This document shows, piece by piece, positions 7,559-14,937 of a DNA stretch of 64,000 nt. The notes beneath the pieces are model-generated. The model made no database searches, was not told the origin of the DNA, and saw only the letters and a program-made list of their open reading frames with translations. The stretch's first letter is position 1. Each line of letters starts with the position of its first letter. The DNA comes from Ectopseudomonas chengduensis (GTDB lineage Bacteria; Pseudomonadota; Gammaproteobacteria; Pseudomonadales; Pseudomonadaceae): NCBI RefSeq assembly GCF_015712065.1, contig NZ_JACFYZ010000004.1, positions 186,001-250,000 on the forward strand, in the 5' to 3' direction. A program made the translations under genes and the position numbers.

Positions 7559-8971
7559 TCAAAGGGAATTCAGGAAGGCGAGCAGCGCTGCTCGCTCGTC
7601 GGCATCGAATTTCAGCACATGCAGTTTGGCCGCCTCGGCCTCGCCACCGTGCCAGAGAATGGCTTCCAGCAGGTTGCGTGCACGGCCGTCATGCAGGAAC
7701 TGAGTGTGACCATTGACCGCTTGCGTCAGGCCAATGCCCCACAACGGCGTCGTGCGCCATTCGCGACCGCTGGCGAGAAACTCCTCGCGGCCATCGGCTA
7801 GGCCTTCGCCCATGTCATGCAGCAGCATGTCTGTATAAGGACGGATCAACTGGTTGGCCAGTTCAGGCTCGGCGGCAGCGGCCGACGTAGTGAAGCTGGG
7901 CGTGTGGCATTGCTGGCAGCCGGCCTGATGGAACAGGCTCTTGCCCTTGAGCACCTCGGGGGCATCGACGTCACGCCGGGCCGGCACGCCCAGGTTACGA
8001 CTGTAGAACAGCGCGCTGGCCAGGATATTGTCGCTGACCTCCGGTTCGCCACCATGGGGCGCGGCCAGGCAATCGGCTTGCGCCGGGGTGCAGTTGTCAT
8101 GGGGGATCAGTGAACTGGTCAGGCCCATGTCGTTGGCGAAGGCATCGGCATTCTGCTGATTGAGATTGGGCTGGCCAGCCTTCCAGCCGAAACGACCGAG
8201 CACACTGCGCTGCTGCTGGCGGTCCCAGACCTGATTGGGGCGACCGGAAATACCGTCGCCATCGGCGTCGTCCGGGTCGGCGCCTGCCAGGATATCGGCT
8301 TCGGCAATGGCTTCGAGCAGGCCGAGGCCGATCATCGGCGGGGCGATGCGAGTGGAGAACAGGGTGTCCGGATGCATGGCGCCATAGCCCAGCTGGCTGA
8401 TCTGCAGCTCGGGCTTGCGCAGCTCCACCAGTGTGCCGTCTGCAAAACGCACCGGCACACTGCTGTAAGTCACGCGCACCTTGCCTTCGGGCGCTACGCC
8501 CGGGTTGGCCATGTCCTGCAACTGAGTGCCGTAGGTAGGCTCGGCAACCACGCCCTGGTGTATCAGCACTTGCGCATGCTCGGGGCCTGCCGGCAGTGAC
8601 AGACGCACCAACATGGAGGCGGCGCTGACCGCATCTGGCCCCGGCGGATGGCCTCGACCGTCCTTGATGTGGCAGTTCTGGCAGGCATTGGTATTGAACA
8701 GCGGGCCCAGGCCATCGCGTGCGGTGGTGGTGGCTGGCGCCGTGACCCAGGGATTGCGGAAGAAGCTGTTGCCCACTGCGAAATCCAGGCGACGGCTGGG
8801 TGCGAGGTTGGCCGAGGGCAGGGAGAAGGCGTTGTGATCGAACTTGCGTACCGTCGCCGCACCGGCAGAAAGGGCCTCGCCGGGTTCTGCTGCGGTGAAG
8901 TGCGGTTGCTGCTCGCAAGCGATCAGAGTCAGGGCCATGAAAGGCAGCAGGCAGCGCTGGAGCGGCGACAT
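7559..8971 (-). CDS. Di-haem oxidoreductase of the DUF1111 family, lipoprotein
   Basis: 470 residues from the ATG at 8971, which opens a lipoprotein leader (MSPLQRCLLPFMALTLIAC); upstream in-frame starts would hide this leader. Two c-type haem motifs are visible, CQNCH near residue 130 and CQQCH in the C-terminal part, so it should be a periplasmic di-haem protein. The spacing and motifs RDGLGPLFN and FLHDGRARNLLEAILWHGGE fit DUF1111, related to MauG and di-haem peroxidases. Physiological partner unknown. First gene of the operon with imelysin and DUF1513. The other imelysin gene often found upstream in Pseudomonas is absent here. Confidence 0.9.
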   Translation of the reverse strand: MSPLQRCLLPFMALTLIACEQQPHFTAAEPGEALSAGAATVRKFDHNAFSLPSANLAPSRRLDFAVGNSFFRNPWVTAPATTTARDGLGPLFNTNACQNCHIKDGRGHPPGPDAVSAASMLVRLSLPAGPEHAQVLIHQGVVAEPTYGTQLQDMANPGVAPEGKVRVTYSSVPVRFADGTLVELRKPELQISQLGYGAMHPDTLFSTRIAPPMIGLGLLEAIAEADILAGADPDDADGDGISGRPNQVWDRQQQRSVLGRFGWKAGQPNLNQQNADAFANDMGLTSSLIPHDNCTPAQADCLAAPHGGEPEVSDNILASALFYSRNLGVPARRDVDAPEVLKGKSLFHQAGCQQCHTPSFTTSAAAAEPELANQLIRPYTDMLLHDMGEGLADGREEFLASGREWRTTPLWGIGLTQAVNGHTQFLHDGRARNLLEAILWHGGEAEAAKLHVLKFDADERAALLAFLNSL

Positions 8972-9010
8972 CGAGGAACAATCCGAACGGGCAAGAAAGC
9001 GGGGCGCCAA

Positions 9011-9056
9011 GATTAGCAGGCTAACGGAATTTAAATAAGATGGATTAGCGTTAGCC
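9011..9056. promoter_or_regulatory. Nested repeats in the DUF1111/azlC divergent promoter region
   Basis: GGCTAACG (9019-9026) and CGTTAGCC (9049-9056) are an 8-base inverted repeat, and GATTAG occurs directly repeated at 9011 and 9043, around an AT-rich core (ATTTAAATAAG). This is a plausible operator for the leftward iron-type operon 40 bases away. It is not a good match to the Fur consensus. Nothing else is evident in 8972-9215 except the azlC ribosome site AAGGAGG. Confidence 0.4.
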
Positions 9057-9215
9057 ACGCGCGACCAGAGGTCGCGGGAGTGAGTTGGATGCCAGCCCCA
9101 TTCCTTCCCTGCCATAAGCCTCTTCGATTATTCAGGGATTGGTGCCCACTAAGAGCAAGAACGTTCAAGACCTTGCAGATGCGTTTGGCTAAGCTCGCCT
9201 GCCCAAGGAGGTTTC

Positions 9216-9926
9216 ATGTCCCGTCAACACGAATTCACCCAGGGCGCCCGCGATATGCTGCCAATGCTGCTCGGCGCCATTCCCTTCGGCATCATCTTCG
9301 GTAGCCTGGCAGGCGCTGCCGGGCTCGATCCCTGGCAGACGCAGGGGATGTCCTTGCTGGTATTCGCCGGTTCGGCGCAGTTCATCGCCATCAGTCTGTT
9401 GACCGGCGGCGCCGGTATTGCCGTGGTGTTGCTGACCACCTTCGTGGTCAACCTGCGCCATGCCCTGTATAGCGCCAGCCTGCAGCCATACGTGCGCCAT
9501 CTGCCCAAACGCTGGCGCATGCCGTTGGCCTTCTGGCTCACCGATGAGGCCTACGCGGTGGTGGTGCAGCGCTACGCGCGTGGTGACAAGGGCGCCTACC
9601 GCCATTGGTACTTTCTCGGCGCGGCCCTGGCCATGTACTGCAACTGGCAGCTGTGCACGCTGGTCGGCGTGCTGTTCGGTCAGGCAGTGCCGAACATCGG
9701 TGAGTGGGGGCTGGATTTTGCCATGCTGGCGACGTTCATCGGCATCGTCGTGCCGATGCTGCGCAATCAGCCGCAAGTGGCGGCCGCCTTGGTTGCTGGT
9801 GCCGTGGCGCTGCTCTGCCATGCCTTGCCCTACAAGCTTGGGCTGATGGCGGCTGCGGCCAGTGGCATCGTCGTCGGCGTGTGGTTGGAGCGGCGTAACC
9901 CGGCGCTGCAGGAGGAGTTGCTCTGA
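9216..9926 (+). CDS. azlC: AzlC-family amino-acid exporter, large subunit
   Basis: 236 residues, strongly hydrophobic, with about five to six membrane helices and the AzlC landmarks MLGAIPFGIIFGSLAG-like start (here MLPMLLGAIPFGIIFG), QFIAISLL and FVVNLRHALYSASL. AzlC with AzlD exports branched-chain and related amino acids across the inner membrane. It has a strong AAGGAGG ribosome site nine bases upstream and overlaps azlD by one base (TGATG), so the two are co-translated. No Lrp-type regulator gene is adjacent. Confidence 0.93.
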   Translation: MSRQHEFTQGARDMLPMLLGAIPFGIIFGSLAGAAGLDPWQTQGMSLLVFAGSAQFIAISLLTGGAGIAVVLLTTFVVNLRHALYSASLQPYVRHLPKRWRMPLAFWLTDEAYAVVVQRYARGDKGAYRHWYFLGAALAMYCNWQLCTLVGVLFGQAVPNIGEWGLDFAMLATFIGIVVPMLRNQPQVAAALVAGAVALLCHALPYKLGLMAAAASGIVVGVWLERRNPALQEELL

Positions 9927-10255
9927 TGGATATCTGGTTGCTGATTCTGGGGATGCTGGCGATCACCTTCATCACCCGCTACAGCCTGTTCGCGTTCCCT
10001 GATCTGCGTTTTCCGCCATTGATCAGGCAGGGGCTGCATTACGTGCCGACTGCGGTACTGACGGCCATTGTCGTGCCCGGCATGCTCATGCCGGACGGAC
10101 AAAGCTGGGCGCTGAACTGGAACAACGCCTACCTGCTGGCGGGCCTGGCCGCCATTGCCATCGCCGCTTTAACGCGGCATTTGCTGGCGACCATCGGTGG
10201 TGGATTGCTGGTGTTCTTTTTGCTGCGCTGGGCGTTTGGGCAACTGCCTATCTGA
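9926..10255 (+). CDS. azlD: AzlD-family amino-acid exporter, small subunit
   Basis: 109 residues with three to four membrane helices and the AzlD hallmark FITRYSLFAFP followed by LRQGLHYVPTAVLTAIVVP-like sequence (here LIRQGLHYVPTAVLTAIV). It is the partner of AzlC in branched-chain amino-acid efflux; its start overlaps the azlC stop. It ends 62 bases before the convergent glycolipid-binding gene, with a small hairpin between. Confidence 0.92.
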   Translation: MDIWLLILGMLAITFITRYSLFAFPDLRFPPLIRQGLHYVPTAVLTAIVVPGMLMPDGQSWALNWNNAYLLAGLAAIAIAALTRHLLATIGGGLLVFFLLRWAFGQLPI

Positions 10256-10273
10256 ATGGCGCGGAGCTGGCCT

Positions 10274-10290
10274 GGTGCGCATGGCGCACC
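10274..10290. repeat. Short intergenic hairpin GGTGCGC / GCGCACC
   Basis: Seven-base perfect stem with an ATG loop between two convergent genes, without a T-tract. The same GGTGCG...CGCACC design recurs at 40556-40572, so it belongs to a dispersed intergenic element family rather than being a dedicated terminator. Confidence 0.5.
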
Positions 10291-10317
10291 CTAGCCGGGT
10301 AGACCGTTGCAAGGCCG

Positions 10318-10905
10318 CTATACCAGCGCGCTGATCTTCAGATCGCGCTGGCTCAAGCGCAGGTACTGTTGGTCAGCCTTGAGCAGTAGCGCGTGGTCGT
10401 CGACGCTCAGTTCTTCATGAGCATGACCTTCGGCCTGGCTGCGGTAGAGGCTCTCACCGGGGCGGCGGCGCAGGCATTGGTAGCGCTGCTGGCGTGGTTC
10501 CACCTTGAAGCTGAGCATGTCGATATAGGCGACCTGCATCTCATCACTCTGCCCGGTCTCCAGCGCACTGCGTTGCAGGGCTGGGGTGTGGGTGAAGGGC
10601 GAAGCCGAGAGCATGACATGTTGGCATTGCTGCAGATCAGGGCGTGGTTCGCCGTTGAGCAGCCAATTGCCGCGCAGATCACGCTGTAGGCAGAGGTTGC
10701 GCTGGCCGTGGTTATCGACCTTGAGCCAGAGGCGGCGGAAGCGCCAGCGCGGATCGCACTCGATCATGTAGTTGGCAACGATACTGTTGCCCTTGATGAC
10801 CTGCATGAGGTGGCTGGTGGCCTGGATGCCATTGGCATCCTGACTCAGGCGCAGGGTCTCCACGCCGGGGGTGCACCAGGGTTTCCATACCAGGGTTTGC
10901 TGCAT
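10318..10905 (-). CDS. Putative glycolipid-binding family protein (PF06475 type)
   Basis: 195 residues starting at the ATG at 10905, which has GGAGT upstream; a longer frame to 10962 lacks support. It reads as a beta-rich cytoplasmic protein with W-x-P-x-C-T-P-G-V-E near the start, NGIQATSHLMQVIKG, YMIECDPRWRFRRL and the DVRDG-like block replaced by LRGNWLLNGE. This resembles the family named putative glycolipid-binding, of which Pseudomonas has one typical copy. Molecular function is not established. It stands alone, convergent to azlCD. Confidence 0.75.
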   Translation of the reverse strand: MQQTLVWKPWCTPGVETLRLSQDANGIQATSHLMQVIKGNSIVANYMIECDPRWRFRRLWLKVDNHGQRNLCLQRDLRGNWLLNGEPRPDLQQCQHVMLSASPFTHTPALQRSALETGQSDEMQVAYIDMLSFKVEPRQQRYQCLRRRPGESLYRSQAEGHAHEELSVDDHALLLKADQQYLRLSQRDLKISALV

Positions 10906-11066
10906 CGGTCGACTCCATGCCGAGCGCGAAACAGGAGGGAAGGGCGCTAGCGCGCAGAACACGTTCCCTCGTGTTCCATGTTTGTTGTGGCGCGCAGCAT
11001 AAAGCGACAGCGATGTGATGTCTGTCAGCTTTTGCTGACAGTTGCGCAGGTTTTTGCGCTATAGAT

Positions 11067-11408
11067 TCAGGCTTTCGGCTTCAGCGGTTGCTGTTCGAAC
11101 TTCACGCCGTCCAGGCCATGCACCATCAGCGCGCGGATGTTGCCGTGGTCATTGCCTTGCGGCGTGGCCAGCACGCTGCGGTAGTGCTCGCCGAAGGCAC
11201 GCAGCGCTTCGTCCTTGCTCAAGCCCTCCAACAGGGCCAGACCCAGAGTCTTGCAGGAGCCTTCGTTCTGTCCGGCCGCGTTCTCCACGTCACCGTTACG
11301 AAAGGCGCTGGGCTGATAGTCGTAGTGCGCGGCGACGAAGGCCAGGGTTTCACTGAAGGCGTAGTCATCCTGCTGCAGACGGCTGCGCAGGGTATTCAGA
11401 GCGGTCAT
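11067..11408 (-). CDS. HopJ-family protein
   Basis: 113 residues that look like the HopJ type III effector family: FSETLAFVAAHYDYQPSAFRNGD, AGQNEGSCKTLGLALLEGLS and ALRAFGEHYRSVLATPQGNDHGNIRALM. Despite the name, this family is widespread in non-pathogens and in genomes without type III secretion, so an effector role should not be assumed. It overlaps the DUF1244 gene by four bases (ATGA). Both follow the fol genes on the same strand. Confidence 0.85.
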   Translation of the reverse strand: MTALNTLRSRLQQDDYAFSETLAFVAAHYDYQPSAFRNGDVENAAGQNEGSCKTLGLALLEGLSKDEALRAFGEHYRSVLATPQGNDHGNIRALMVHGLDGVKFEQQPLKPKA

Positions 11409-11698
11409 TCAGGCTTTCCTTTGGCAAATGCGGCTTTCTGCTCGGCCGAGGCTTCTTTCTGATATTTGGCTTTCCAGTCGGCATAAGGCATGCCGTACAC
11501 GGTCTCGCGAGCCTGGTCGGCGCTGACCTCGACACCGAGGTCGTCGGCAGCGGCCTTGTACCATTTGGACAGGCAGTTGCGGCAGAAACCGGCCAGGTTC
11601 ATCAGCTCGATGTTCTGCACGTCAGGACGGCTGCGCAGGTGCTGCAGCAGTGCGCGAAAGGCTGCAGCTTCCAGTTCGAGGCGTTCTTGCTCGGTCAT
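11405..11698 (-). CDS. DUF1244 family protein
   Basis: 97 residues matching DUF1244: an acidic helical start, VQNIELMNLAGFCRNCLSKW with the conserved C-R-N-C pair, and GMPYADWKAKYQ near the end. The CxxC-like pair may bind metal. Function unknown. It sits 65 bases after folX and overlaps the HopJ-family gene by four bases, so it is likely co-transcribed with that gene and possibly with the fol operon. Confidence 0.87.
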   Translation of the reverse strand: MTEQERLELEAAAFRALLQHLRSRPDVQNIELMNLAGFCRNCLSKWYKAAADDLGVEVSADQARETVYGMPYADWKAKYQKEASAEQKAAFAKGKPE

Positions 11699-11763
11699 GG
11701 TGGGCTCTCCGGAGATAGGTGGCGGCGATGATAAGAGCCTTGCCGGAGAGCGACAAGCCGCTG

Positions 11764-12135
11764 TCAGCGATGACCGGCGAGGGTGATGGATACCGACTCG
11801 GCGAAACGCAGGGCGTGCGGTTTGTCCACTTCCACTTCGGCATAACGCACGGCCTGATGGGCCATCACCAGGTCGAGGATTTCCTGGGTCAGGCGTTCGA
11901 GCAGGGCGAAGCGATTGCCTTCGACATGGGCGATGATCGCCTTGGTGATGGTGCGGTAGTTCAGCGCATGCTCGATGTCGTTGACCTCTACCGCATCGAC
12001 GGCGGGGTAGAGGATGGTCAGGTTGATCAACACGTCCTGCTTGTTGTTGATCTCTTCTTCCTTGATGCCGATGTAGGTGCGCAGGCGCAGGTCCTTGACG
12101 CGGATGCGCGCCATTCCAGGTTCCAGTCGCGGCAT
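11764..12135 (-). CDS. folX: Dihydroneopterin triphosphate 2'-epimerase / FolB-like aldolase
   Basis: 123 residues of the FolB/FolX fold: [21 protein letters not shown], the conserved DVLINLTI strand, [10 protein letters not shown] and [14 protein letters not shown]. The neighbours folE and folM favour FolX, which epimerises dihydroneopterin triphosphate to the monapterin form, over housekeeping FolB. The ATG overlaps the folE stop by one base (TAATG), so translation is coupled. The likely product is tetrahydromonapterin, in Pseudomonas a cofactor for phenylalanine hydroxylase (family knowledge). Confidence 0.88.
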   Translation of the reverse strand: MPRLEPGMARIRVKDLRLRTYIGIKEEEINNKQDVLINLTILYPAVDAVEVNDIEHALNYRTITKAIIAHVEGNRFALLERLTQEILDLVMAHQAVRYAEVEVDKPHALRFAESVSITLAGHR

Positions 12136-12695
12136 TAGTTGTTCCGTCCGATCAATTGCAGGAATTCGTGGCGAGTGTTGCAGGACTCGCGGAAGGCGCC
12201 AAGCATCACCGAGCTGCTCATCACCGAATTCTGCTTCTCCACGCCACGCATCATCATGCACATGTGCTTGGCCTCGATCACCACCGCGACGCCGGCGGCG
12301 TTGGTCACGCGCTGGATCGCATCGGCGATCTGCTTGGTGAGGTTTTCCTGGATCTGCAGGCGCCGTGCGTACATGTCGACGATGCGCGCCACCTTGGACA
12401 GCCCGAGCACCTTGCCGGTGGGGATGTAGGCGACATGCGCCTTGCCGATGAAGGGCAGCAGGTGGTGTTCGCACAGCGAGTACAGCTCGATGTCCTTGAC
12501 GATCACCATCTCGTCATTGTCGGACTCGAACAGCGCGCCGTTGACGATCTCGTCCAGCGACTGCTGGTAGCCATGACACAGATACTGCATGGCCTTGGCC
12601 GCGCGTTTGGGGGTGTCGAGCAGGCCCTCGCGCTCCGGGTTTTCACCGAGGCCTACGAGAATCTCGCGGTATTGCTGGGAAAGAGGTTGGCTCAT
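12135..12695 (-). CDS. folE: GTP cyclohydrolase I
   Basis: 186 residues with GTP cyclohydrolase I signatures: [18 protein letters not shown], the zinc-binding [18 protein letters not shown] and the later Cys in KHMCMMMRG. All three zinc ligands of the FolE1 type are present, so it should be zinc dependent. It converts GTP to dihydroneopterin triphosphate. It lies between folM and folX in the monapterin operon. A folE homologue is, as I recall, among the light-induced genes of P. putida, which fits the TGTACA-type sites upstream of folM here. Confidence 0.95.
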   Translation of the reverse strand: MSQPLSQQYREILVGLGENPEREGLLDTPKRAAKAMQYLCHGYQQSLDEIVNGALFESDNDEMVIVKDIELYSLCEHHLLPFIGKAHVAYIPTGKVLGLSKVARIVDMYARRLQIQENLTKQIADAIQRVTNAAGVAVVIEAKHMCMMMRGVEKQNSVMSSSVMLGAFRESCNTRHEFLQLIGRNN

Positions 12696-12717
12696 GGCAG
12701 TGTCCTGGGCAGTCGCT

Positions 12718-13428
12718 TCACTTGAGGTGGCGGCCGCCGTTGAGGGTAAGGGTCGTTCCGGTTACGTAGGAGTTGTCCAGCAAATAGCGCAATGTCTGGT
12801 AGAAGGCCTGCGGGCCGGGTTCTATGCCCAGCGCCGATTTGGCCAAAGTCTTGGTGCGGTAGGCGTCGTCATCACCATCGTTGAACATCAGCAGCGCTGG
12901 CGCGATGGTGTTGACCTTGATGCGTGGGGCAAAACGCGCGGCGAACGACAACGTCAGGCTTTCCAGGCCCGCCTTGCTGGCGCAGTAGGCGGGGCGATTG
13001 GCGCTGCCCTTGCGCACCACGTCGTCACTCACGTGCACGATGTCGGCGTGTTCCGACTGCAGCAACAGCTCGCTGCAATGCAGGTTGATCAGATACGGCG
13101 CGAGCATGTGCACGCTGAACAGCTGGCGAAAGACTTGTGCTTCTTCGCCCGGCGTTTCCGCCAGCCACTGCGAGGCGTTATGCACGATCGCGCGCAGGCC
13201 GTTGCACTGCAACTTGACCTGTTCGATGAACGCCATGATGCCGCTCTCATCACTGAAATCCGCCTGCAGAGCGATGGCGCCGCGCTCACGCAGCCGCGAA
13301 ATGTCGTCGCGGTTCTGGCGGTAGCTGATGATCACCGGCTGGCCTTCGTCGAGCAGGCGTTCGGCGCAGTAGAGGCCGACCCTCTGGCCGGCGCCGGTGA
13401 TCAGGATGGGGAAGCTGGCAGCGCTCAT
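12718..13428 (-). CDS. folM: Dihydromonapterin reductase (SDR family)
   Basis: 236 residues from the ATG at 13428 (a TTG six bases upstream is possible). It has the FolM variant of the SDR nucleotide motif (TGAGQRVG), NAS in place of NNAG, and YCASK with catalytic Tyr and Lys. FolM uses NADPH to reduce dihydromonapterin to tetrahydromonapterin. First gene of folM-folE-folX, 22 bases before folE. A TGTACA-N12-GGTATA element lies about 100 bases upstream and overlaps a likely promoter. Confidence 0.92.
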   Translation of the reverse strand: MSAASFPILITGAGQRVGLYCAERLLDEGQPVIISYRQNRDDISRLRERGAIALQADFSDESGIMAFIEQVKLQCNGLRAIVHNASQWLAETPGEEAQVFRQLFSVHMLAPYLINLHCSELLLQSEHADIVHVSDDVVRKGSANRPAYCASKAGLESLTLSFAARFAPRIKVNTIAPALLMFNDGDDDAYRTKTLAKSALGIEPGPQAFYQTLRYLLDNSYVTGTTLTLNGGRHLK

Positions 13429-13522
13429 GTGCAACTCGTGAGAAAGAAATGAAGGCCTGGCTCGTACCGCCTCGGGATACCTGACCAGTGGCAGGCGCTA
13501 CTCACCAGACCGTGGATAAAGC

Positions 13523-13546
13523 TATACCAGAGCTGCAGGTTGTACA
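13523..13546 (-). promoter_or_regulatory. LitR-type box and likely folM promoter
   Basis: Read on the minus strand: TGTACA, 12 bases, GGTATA. This fits, with one mismatch, the inverted pattern TRTACA-N12-TGTAYA that I recall for Pseudomonas LitR-type repressors. TTGTAC could serve as -35 and TATAGC as -10, 15 bases apart. The sequence is also centred on a perfect 12-base palindrome, GGTTGTACAACC (13538-13549). Confidence 0.55.
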
Positions 13547-13643
13547 ACCCTGTGCGACATGTGGTTTTGCTATCAGGCTGAGTGGATTTGCCTATTTTGC
13601 TGAGTTTTAAGGGTTTTTACTGAGGGGGTCGAGAAGGGGTTTT

Positions 13644-13699
13644 TGTACTTTACCTGTACGAATTGCTGTTTTTGTACAGATATTGGCTGCTTGTATAAC
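13644..13699 (+). promoter_or_regulatory. Cluster of TGTA half-sites with a rightward promoter
   Basis: TGTACT (13644), TGTACG (13655), TGTACA (13673) and TGTATA (13692) lie in one line; the second and third are 12 bases apart and the third and fourth 13. TTGTAC (13672-13677) and TATAAC (13694-13699), 16 bases apart, make a good plus-strand sigma-70 promoter. No plus-strand gene follows, so the transcript would run antisense to the ABM-domain gene. Confidence 0.5.
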
Positions 13700-13701
13700 G
13701 A

Positions 13702-13728
13702 AATCGGCCAGCACGAGGCTGGCCGATT
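13702..13728 (-). terminator. Hairpin after the ABM-domain gene
   Basis: AATCGGCCAGC and GCTGGCCGATT form a perfect 11-bp stem with a five-base loop, 17 bases after the leftward gene's stop. Only a weak T-run follows on that strand (TTTCGTT). Probable terminator separating the DCC-ABM unit from folM. Confidence 0.65.
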
Positions 13729-13745
13729 GGTAGAAATGGATGCTT

Positions 13746-14312
13746 TCAGGGCTTGCCGATGCTGGCGGCTCGCCTGCTCAGGCGTTGCGAATAGTTACCT
13801 TGTAGCCAGGGTTCCAGCAGGCGAGTGGAAAGCGGAATGAACCAGTAGGTCATCAGTGGCGTCAAGGCCAGCGTCGACAGCAGCACGCGGGTGACCAGCG
13901 AAAGGTCGACGAGCCAGGGGCCGAACAGCAGGTTGAAGGCCAGGGACACCGGAAAGAATGCCAGCCAGATCGCCACGCTCTGCTTCCAGCGCGGAGGCTG
14001 TCGATGGCCGCTGCCGAACCAGGCGTCAAGGCCGACTGCACGCTTCTCCTGTGGTTGGGCAAACAGGCCAGCACCCCGCTGCAGCCAGGCCTGGCGTGAG
14101 GCCGAGTGTTCCCAGGAAGCCATGGTCTGTTCGTCGCTGAAACGGAAAACGATCTGGAACTCATCATCGCCGGCAGGCGGTGCCAGTACGCCGGAGCCGA
14201 GGTAGCCAGGAAAGTCGGTGGCCAGATGTTCGCCTTCACGCAGCCAGGCGATGAAGTCGTGATAACGACCATTGGCGACGCGGCGCGCCACCATCAGGGT
14301 AACGGGGGACAT
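13746..14312 (-). CDS. ABM-domain protein with C-terminal membrane segments
   Basis: 188 residues. The N-terminal half is an antibiotic-biosynthesis-monooxygenase-like ferredoxin fold (MSPVTLMVARRVANGRYHDF, FPGYLGSGVLAPP, FRFSDEQTMASWEHSASRQAW). The second half has two membrane helices (about residues 112-135 and 142-162). This two-part architecture is common in proteobacteria, but no substrate is known; such proteins may be anchored mono-oxygenase-like or haem-handling proteins. It lies 113 bases downstream of the DCC-family gene on the same strand, within the putative light-response island. Confidence 0.78.
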   Translation of the reverse strand: MSPVTLMVARRVANGRYHDFIAWLREGEHLATDFPGYLGSGVLAPPAGDDEFQIVFRFSDEQTMASWEHSASRQAWLQRGAGLFAQPQEKRAVGLDAWFGSGHRQPPRWKQSVAIWLAFFPVSLAFNLLFGPWLVDLSLVTRVLLSTLALTPLMTYWFIPLSTRLLEPWLQGNYSQRLSRRAASIGKP

Positions 14313-14425
14313 TGTGTATCTCCTCGGGTGTTGCCGTCAGCCGGGGTATGGCGTTGGGCATGGCCGAGCACTGGGTGATGTGCTCGACGAACAATGCAGC
14401 AAGGATTATTCCCGTTTTGCGAAAA

Positions 14426-14863
14426 TTAGCCAGCGTCAGCTGATGGTGGGCGTTGGGTCGAGCAGCTGTCGCCCTTTCGGCAGCGCGCCGCACCGTCAGG
14501 GTGCGGTAGCCGCGCCAGATGAGGGCGCAGGCGGCAGAACAGTCGGTAGCCCCATTCCAGCAGTGGGCGCAGCGGTCGCCAGCGCAAGGGCGCCACCCAG
14601 GTTCCCAGGCCCGCGGCTTCCCAGCTCCACAGGCTGGCATCGAGGCCCAGCAACCAGGTGCCGTCGGCCCAGCGAGCGTGCAGGCGATTCTGCATAGCAG
14701 TCAGAGACCGCCCCAATGGCAGTGTATTGAAGTCCGCGGCAGAGATGTCCACGAGAAGCAGCCGCTGGGGCGATGCGTGCCGGCTGAGTAGACGGATTTC
14801 ACGCGCGCAGAGCGGGCAGTCGCCGTCGAAATAAAGGGTCAATGGCCAGGCGGGGTTGTGCAT
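14426..14863 (-). CDS. DCC-family thiol-disulfide oxidoreductase-like protein (DUF393)
   Basis: 145 residues starting MHNPAWPLTLYFDGDCPLCAREI, where DGDCPLC is the family hallmark (thioredoxin-like CxxC). The central WLLGLDASLWSWEAAGLG and C-terminal YRLFCRLRPHLARLP also fit DUF393. Function is unknown, though the family is often found with photolyase or cryptochrome and LitR-type regulators in pseudomonads (general recollection). It is divergent from the MerR-type gene; their shared spacer holds a dyad operator. Confidence 0.83.
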   Translation of the reverse strand: MHNPAWPLTLYFDGDCPLCAREIRLLSRHASPQRLLLVDISAADFNTLPLGRSLTAMQNRLHARWADGTWLLGLDASLWSWEAAGLGTWVAPLRWRPLRPLLEWGYRLFCRLRPHLARLPHPDGAARCRKGDSCSTQRPPSADAG

Positions 14864-14872
14864 GAGGTTGCC

Positions 14873-14890
14873 TTGTATAATTCTTGCACA
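14873..14890. promoter_or_regulatory. Dyad operator between the DCC and MerR-type genes
   Basis: TTGTATAATTCTTGCACA sits in the short divergent promoter region and contains a TATAAT-like hexamer. It matches 14 of 18 bases of TTGTACAATTATTGTATA at 50380-50397, upstream of a diguanylate cyclase. Probably a binding site of the adjacent MerR-type regulator. Confidence 0.55.
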
Positions 14891-14937
14891 ATGTAAGCCC
14901 GACCAAGCTGGGTTACAATCCCTCTAAATTCGTTGCC

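Noticed and set aside
9011..9056. Fur box for the iron-type operon
   Set aside because: The AT-rich core does not match the GATAAT-type repeats at the needed positions; kept only as an unidentified dyad.
11067..11408. Type III secreted effector (HopJ)
   Set aside because: No secretion apparatus or hrp box nearby, and the family is common in non-pathogens; kept as a family name only.
13643..13840. 65-residue plus-strand frame after the TGTACA array, starting MYFTCTNCC
   Set aside because: Start overlaps operator sites, no ribosome site, Cys-rich composition looks accidental; the promoter there is reported separately.
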